Source of the DNA: an uncultured Clostridia bacterium | GTDB lineage: Bacteria > Bacillota > Clostridia > Oscillospirales > Ruminococcaceae | Length of the DNA: 10,630 nt | Assembly (NCBI GenBank): GCA_945933905.1 | Contig: CAMEQX010000024.1 | Span: forward strand, 1 to 10,630 | Reading direction: 5' to 3' | Shown here: positions 7,329 to 10,630 of the stretch, in pieces | Layout of the letters: each line of letters opens with the position of its first letter | How positions within the stretch are numbered: position 1 is the stretch's first letter | Made by a program: the position numbers and the translations under genes | Notes under the pieces: generated by a model | Told to the model about the DNA's origin: nothing | Seen by the model: only the letters and a program-made list of their open reading frames with translations | Database searches by the model: none

Positions 7329-7870
7329 GATTTACTCCCTCTTGCGTTTTTTTCAAGCTCAGCCTGATATTTAATAAGAGTCGTGGTTTTAATCATAGCA
7401 ACAACGCCCGCGATAATGCACAGCGCTGCGGCTGCAACCAAGCATCCCGTGCAGAAAAAGAACTGGAAATCACCCATAACGGTGGGAACGGTTTCACCCT
7501 TTGCAACGAGCTCGGTTAAAGCGTCGGTGGTGATGGTAGGGTCGGTGGTATTTCTTGCATTGAGCGGAATGTAGAAAATTCTTACAATCTCGCCCAGACC
7601 GAGCGCCATAAGAACGTAGGAATACCCGAGCTTGTAGTTCTTCACGCCCTCGGACGAAAGAAACGCCGCGAGCATAAAGATGAGGTTATACAGAACGGAA
7701 GCGCCGATTGTCCAGTTATAAAAATAGCTTCCGACATCTGATCTATAAACATCGACGAAGTAAAGCGCGTTAAACACGATTGCAAGCAAAGCAAGTCCGG
7801 ACGAGAGCTTGTTTTTTGTGAAACGCAGGCGGTCCTTCTTAATAAGCGCGATATTATTTGCGTTTGTCAT
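7325..7870 (-). CDS. membrane protein of unknown function, four predicted helices, coupled to the ABC ATPase
   Basis: A 181-residue protein. A basic N-terminus (KKDRLRFTKNK, 11-21) precedes hydrophobic segments near 22-41, 53-72, 81-102 and 135-160, followed by a charged tail (KTTTLIKYQAELEKNARGSKS). By the positive-inside rule both ends are cytoplasmic. The 32-residue loop before helix 4, rich in Thr and Asn, faces outside. No ABC permease EAA loop and no enzyme motif are seen. Its start overlaps the previous gene's stop in an ATGA (7870-7867), and its own stop overlaps the ATPase start in another (7328-7325). Such double coupling usually means fixed-ratio synthesis of partners, so an accessory or regulatory subunit of the transporter is a reasonable hypothesis. 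I do not recognise the family. Confidence 0.75.
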   Translation of the reverse strand: MTNANNIALIKKDRLRFTKNKLSSGLALLAIVFNALYFVDVYRSDVGSYFYNWTIGASVLYNLIFMLAAFLSSEGVKNYKLGYSYVLMALGLGEIVRIFYIPLNARNTTDPTITTDALTELVAKGETVPTVMGDFQFFFCTGCLVAAAALCIIAGVVAMIKTTTLIKYQAELEKNARGSKS

Positions 7871-8493
7871 GCTCTAACATCCTTTCTGCTGCCCAAAAGA
7901 CGCTGTTCTTCCTTCATCACGATTACTTTCAAAACCAAATTAACGACAAGCAGTACAGTCGCAATAAGAAGCAGACCAAACACGAAAAACGCTGCGTCAA
8001 ACCAGAAGGTTGAGTCGCTGTATGTTGTGTTCCACATCTCCGAGAATTCCTTGAGAGCTTCAAAGTCAATCTGAAGGAACTTCTGTTTGTATGCAAGAAT
8101 GTTTACCATTCCCCAAACCGAAGCACCAATGCTGCTTGCCACAGACAATCCGACAGCAATGTAGTTACCGATGTAATACTTTCTGCGGGAGTGTGTGCAG
8201 GTAATAAACAAAACAAGACTTACCAAAATCAGACCAATTCCAACCATAGTAAGAATACCGTTGAAATTAGGATTGGTGAAATCGTTTGTTGCGGGGTCAT
8301 AGCCCTGCATTTCGTAGTAAATCTGAGAACCCTCTACCATAGTATAGGACAAATCCTCGGGGTCCATCATAGTGAGATAAAGACTGTCATACAAATCGGT
8401 CAAAAGACCAAGAGAATAGATAAATACGACTGCCGATGCAGCGAGCATCAGGAAGCATACTATCTTCTGAAATTTCATTTGTTTTTTATACAT
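7867..8493 (-). CDS. membrane protein of unknown function, four predicted helices, first of the ATPase-coupled set
   Basis: A 208-residue protein. The frame is open further upstream (a GTG at 8544), but that start has no Shine-Dalgarno sequence and would place the 8519-8542 hairpin inside the coding region. ATG 8493 has AAGGAAGG (8499-8506) 5 bases upstream and is preferred. The predicted helices are near 11-33, 78-99, 107-134 and 165-192. The first outer loop is long (34-77) and rich in Asp, Tyr and Thr; the turn between helices 2 and 3 is basic (HSRRK), and the tail is charged (KEEQRLLGSRKDVRA). No known motif is visible. It opens a three-gene set (this gene, the 181-residue membrane protein and the ATPase) in which each stop overlaps the next start by 4 bases. 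Function is unassigned; partnership with the ABC importer is inferred from coupling only. Confidence 0.76.
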   Translation of the reverse strand: MYKKQMKFQKIVCFLMLAASAVVFIYSLGLLTDLYDSLYLTMMDPEDLSYTMVEGSQIYYEMQGYDPATNDFTNPNFNGILTMVGIGLILVSLVLFITCTHSRRKYYIGNYIAVGLSVASSIGASVWGMVNILAYKQKFLQIDFEALKEFSEMWNTTYSDSTFWFDAAFFVFGLLLIATVLLVVNLVLKVIVMKEEQRLLGSRKDVRA

Positions 8494-8498
8494 AAAGA

Positions 8499-8506
8499 CC
8501 TTCCTT
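8499..8506 (-). promoter_or_regulatory. strong ribosome binding site for the 208-residue membrane protein
   Basis: AAGGAAGG ends 5 bases before ATG 8493. It is the best Shine-Dalgarno match near this gene and decides the start over the upstream in-frame GTG at 8544. Confidence 0.7.
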
Positions 8507-8518
8507 TTTATATTGATG

Positions 8519-8542
8519 GAAGGGGAGGGATTTCTCCCCTTC
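8519..8542 (-). promoter_or_regulatory. GC-rich hairpin just upstream of the membrane protein / ATPase gene set
   Basis: A perfect 9-base inverted repeat (GAAGGGGAG at 8519-8527 and CTCCCCTTC at 8534-8542) with a 6-base loop lies 12 bases upstream of the ribosome binding site at 8499-8506. The transcript after it is A-rich and has no U run, so a classical terminator is unlikely. In operons that start with a binding protein, hairpins at this junction often set the ratio between the abundant binding protein and the membrane subunits by protecting mRNA ends. That role is inferred here. Confidence 0.55.
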
Positions 8543-8572
8543 ACAACAACATAATGTGGATTCTCGCGTCAC

Positions 8573-8603
8573 GCGCGGTATCCGTTCTCGCGGTTTACCG
8601 CGC
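8573..8603 (-). promoter_or_regulatory. second GC-rich inverted repeat with two exclusive pairings
   Basis: Arms GCGCGGTA (8573-8580) and TACCGCGC (8596-8603) can form an 8-base stem with a 15-base loop. The 3' arm can instead pair with nearer bases as a 5-base stem around a tetraloop (8589-8593 with 8598-8602). The two folds cannot coexist. No U run follows in either direction. It lies in the 205-base gap after the binding protein stop. Confidence 0.45.
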
Positions 8604-8698
8604 CGCGCCGCTTTCGATTGGTTTGCCTTTAAGTGAAATCTGCCGTTTGACTGCTAAAATCAGCTTTTGAGATCCGGGAAGTAGGCAACAAGCCTTTG

Positions 8699-10630
8699 TC
8701 AAGCGAGCTGCTTGAGCTGGAGGTACTGAGCGCCCTTCCAAGTCTCAGAAACAGTCTTGAGAGTGTCGGCTGCAGAAGCAGTGCCTTCGCCGGAGAAGCC
8801 CTTAGCGATGATATCGGTGAAGATGTTCTCGCCGCCCTTGCTCTGGCTGAACTTGCCCTTTGTAGAAAGCTCTGCGAAGGTAGCAATCTGGTCGTTCTCT
8901 ACCTTAGAGTTCGGAAGAACGGTAGGAACGGAGGTGTACCAAGGATTAGAAGCGAGTGCAAGCTCAGGGTGCTTGATAGTGCCGAGAGCGATTGCGTTGG
9001 AGATGTAGCCTGCGCCTTCCTTACCAACTTCGTGAGTGCACTGATACTCAAATGCCTGGCTCTTTACGAAGCTGAGGGTAGAACCGAGGTACATACGAGC
9101 GTAGTTGGTGTAGTTACCGCTAGCCTTTTCCCAGAGTTCCTTCTCGGTTGCCTCTGCGATTACGGGCCACTGCTCGCCGTTGAAGTTGAAGGTTTCATAA
9201 GAACCGTCAGCCTTGGTCTTGATGAACTCCTTAGGACCATAGGACATAAGAATCTGTCCCTCGGGGCTGTAAGCGTAGTCGATGAGAGAAAGAGCAGCGT
9301 TGAGCTTGTTCTTGTCGTCGCCGACGCCAGCCTTGGAGATTGCCCAACCATCGGTCTTAACAGAACGCCAAGACTCGGTAAATCTCATATACTTGTCGCC
9401 GGTACCATCGTTCCATCTAGCAACAGGAACCATAGCAGCCATGTACTTTTCGCCTTCCTGCAGCTTGGACGCGTTGTTAATTGTCTGAGTCTGGTTGTAG
9501 TCGTAGCTCATGAAGCCGAGGTCCTTTTCGAGCTGATTGCCGGAGTTAACCTTTGCGGTTTCAAGGAAAGACTTAGCGATAAGACCTTCCTTAGCCATAT
9601 CGTTCATCTTCTGGATTGCTTCATAAGTGGAAGCTTCCTGACGAGCGTCGTGGAGCTTGTTGTCGTTGCCTACATAGAGGTAATCCTGACGGGACTCAAG
9701 ACCGCGAACACCGAAGAGTGTACCTGCGAAACGGTTCAAATCAACACGGCGCTGGTTGTTGTCATCCTCACGAGAGAACAGACCGTTGATTTCATCGGTA
9801 CCGTTGAGTGTCTGAGCATTTGCGGTTACGCAGCGGAGGAGAGCAACGAGCTCATCAGCGTCCCAAGCAGCGTTCTGACCACAGAAGAGGTCGGAACGGT
9901 TGGTTCCGTAGTAGTTGCCATAAGCCTCGTCGATGTACTTACGGAGCATATTAACAGCCTCAACGCCGGTCATAGCGCCCTTCTCGTTCATCTTAGCAAC
10001 GATGTTGCCAGCCTTGTCGTAGTCCTTGGTAACCTTTTCAACGCCGGAGCCGTCCTTCTTTACAACGTCAACCTGAACCTTGCCGGAAGTAGGCATATAA
10101 GGAGTGTAAACGGGAGCCTTGGTTGTTGCGCTTGCAGCAGCGGTGAACTCACCCTCGCCGTCAAGGAGCTTCTGAATCCAGTCAACTCTCATAAGGGGCA
10201 TCTTCTCAATATCGTTTACACCGTCGAAGTACGGAGAGAAGTAGATTGCGCCCTTGGATGCGCCGGTGGTAGAACCGGTGATGGAGAGGCGAACGATGGG
10301 GTTCTTCTCGAGGTAAGCCTTGAAGTTAGGCATACTGTCGAGGTACTCAGCGATGTTTACGAGCTTGCCCGCAGTACCGTTCTCGGTAAGGGTGCTTGCA
10401 GTACCGCTTACCATATCAACCTCGTTCAGACGCTCTTTCCAGTAATCCCACTCCTTAGTGGAGTTGTTGCCCTGATAAAGATTTTCAAACTTTACATTAA
10501 GAAGCTTTTCGAGCTCCTGCCAAGTGGGCTTGAGGTCGCCGGTGTTGTAGGTCTTGCCGTTAGCAAGAGTGATACCGGAGCCTGCGGTTTCAGCGTCGAA
10601 CGCGATACCGGTCTTAGCGGAGTTGTAGCC
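8699..10630 (-). CDS. extracellular solute-binding protein of a carbohydrate ABC importer (LplA/YtcQ-like), C-terminal 643 residues; start beyond the right edge
   Basis: The frame is open from the right edge (first visible residues GYNSAKTGIAFDAE) to the stop at 8699-8701. The internal Met at 10414 is not the start, because coding sequence continues upstream of it for 72 more codons. Features of family 1 sugar-binding proteins are visible: TWQELEKLLNVKFE near the beginning, an EYLDSMPNFKAYLEKNP segment, repeated Trp/Tyr/Asn-rich stretches (for example NEKG..EAVNMLRKYIDEAYGNYYG), FTESWRSVKTDGWAISK, and a late segment (LIDYAYSPEGQILMSYG). The N-terminal lipoprotein signal is outside the window. 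At 643 residues and more it is larger than common sugar-binding proteins of roughly 430-550. Codon choice differs from the other genes: Lys is nearly always AAG, Asn AAC, and Ala often GCT, as expected for very high expression. It should capture pectic oligosaccharides at the cell surface for the importer; the ligand is inferred from the downstream GH28, GH105 and GH4 enzymes. Confidence 0.88.
   Translation of the reverse strand, partial: GYNSAKTGIAFDAETAGSGITLANGKTYNTGDLKPTWQELEKLLNVKFENLYQGNNSTKEWDYWKERLNEVDMVSGTASTLTENGTAGKLVNIAEYLDSMPNFKAYLEKNPIVRLSITGSTTGASKGAIYFSPYFDGVNDIEKMPLMRVDWIQKLLDGEGEFTAAASATTKAPVYTPYMPTSGKVQVDVVKKDGSGVEKVTKDYDKAGNIVAKMNEKGAMTGVEAVNMLRKYIDEAYGNYYGTNRSDLFCGQNAAWDADELVALLRCVTANAQTLNGTDEINGLFSREDDNNQRRVDLNRFAGTLFGVRGLESRQDYLYVGNDNKLHDARQEASTYEAIQKMNDMAKEGLIAKSFLETAKVNSGNQLEKDLGFMSYDYNQTQTINNASKLQEGEKYMAAMVPVARWNDGTGDKYMRFTESWRSVKTDGWAISKAGVGDDKNKLNAALSLIDYAYSPEGQILMSYGPKEFIKTKADGSYETFNFNGEQWPVIAEATEKELWEKASGNYTNYARMYLGSTLSFVKSQAFEYQCTHEVGKEGAGYISNAIALGTIKHPELALASNPWYTSVPTVLPNSKVENDQIATFAELSTKGKFSQSKGGENIFTDIIAKGFSGEGTASAADTLKTVSETWKGAQYLQLKQLA

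Larger units (their letters stand above)
8494..8698 (-). other. 205-base intergenic segment between the binding protein and the transporter membrane genes
   Basis: This is the longest non-coding stretch in the window. It holds two GC-rich inverted repeats (8573-8603 and 8519-8542) and the strong RBS at 8499-8506. I see no ORF with a ribosome binding site, no convincing -35/-10 pair for a new minus-strand promoter and no U-tailed terminator. Read-through from the binding protein gene with RNA-level control is the simplest reading. Confidence 0.6.

Noticed and set aside
8519..8542. Hairpin as an intrinsic terminator
   Set aside because: The stem is good, but no U run follows on either strand; the minus-strand continuation is A-rich and leads into an RBS.
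8494..8544. Upstream GTG start at 8544 for the 208-residue membrane protein
   Set aside because: There is no Shine-Dalgarno sequence before it and it would place the hairpin in the coding region. ATG 8493 has AAGGAAGG at ideal spacing.
8699..8715. Inverted repeat TCAAGC/GCTTGA at the end of the binding protein gene
   Set aside because: The 6-base arms fall within the last codons and are explained by the encoded residues; it is too short and unsupported to call a regulatory element.
8757..9488. Several 60-85 codon frames on both strands inside the binding protein gene
   Set aside because: They are Ser-rich or Ala-rich frame shadows with no RBS, and the main frame is continuous through the whole region.
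1..10630. Mobile elements, CRISPR arrays, tRNA or rRNA genes
   Set aside because: I looked for transposase or integrase motifs, regularly spaced direct repeats and cloverleaf-like sequences, and saw none in this tightly packed operon.

Overview
All eleven genes that can be supported lie on the minus strand and read right to left. They look like one long carbohydrate-utilisation operon for pectin fragments (galacturonan and rhamnogalacturonan). Both edges cut a gene: the solute-binding protein is open at the right edge, and an AEC-family carrier is open at the left edge. The gene content (large lipoprotein-type binding protein, MsmX/UgpC-type ATPase, LplD-type GH4, YteR-type GH105, cytoplasmic GH28), the strong AAGGAG-like ribosome binding sites and the tight 4-base start/stop overlaps suggest a low-to-mid GC Firmicute, most likely a gut or rumen Clostridia member (Oscillospiraceae/Lachnospiraceae-like). 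The taxonomic call is an inference; no marker gene is present.

Layout in transcription order: (1) 10630-8699, the C-terminal 643 residues of a large extracellular sugar-binding protein; (2) 8698-8494, a 205-base gap with two GC-rich inverted repeats and a strong RBS; (3) 8493-7867 and 7870-7325, two unassigned four-helix membrane proteins joined by an ATGA overlap; (4) 7328-6261, the MsmX-type ABC ATPase, joined to the previous gene by another ATGA overlap; (5) 6249-5656 and 5565-4933, two more unassigned four-helix membrane proteins separated by a 90-base gap with a hairpin; (6) 4919-3378, GH28 polygalacturonase; (7) 3375-2242, GH105 unsaturated galacturonyl/rhamnogalacturonyl hydrolase; (8) 2236-1850, a small GTG-start membrane protein; (9) 1857-451, GH4 alpha-galacturonidase with the CHEV motif; (10) 454-1, the N-terminal half of an AEC-family carrier.

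How they fit together: oligogalacturonides are captured outside the cell by the binding protein and imported by an ABC transporter energised by the MsmX-type ATPase. They are then trimmed in the cytoplasm by three enzymes that all lack signal peptides: GH28 (saturated galacturonan ends), GH105 (unsaturated ends left by lyases) and GH4 (alpha-galacturonides, NAD+/metal-dependent). The classical ABC permease pair is not in the window and probably lies beyond the right edge.

The least explained part is the group of four small membrane proteins, two on each side of the ATPase. They share a predicted topology (N-in, four helices, a longer outer loop before helix 4) but have no obvious sequence similarity to each other or to standard permeases. 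This is the best candidate here for an undescribed module.
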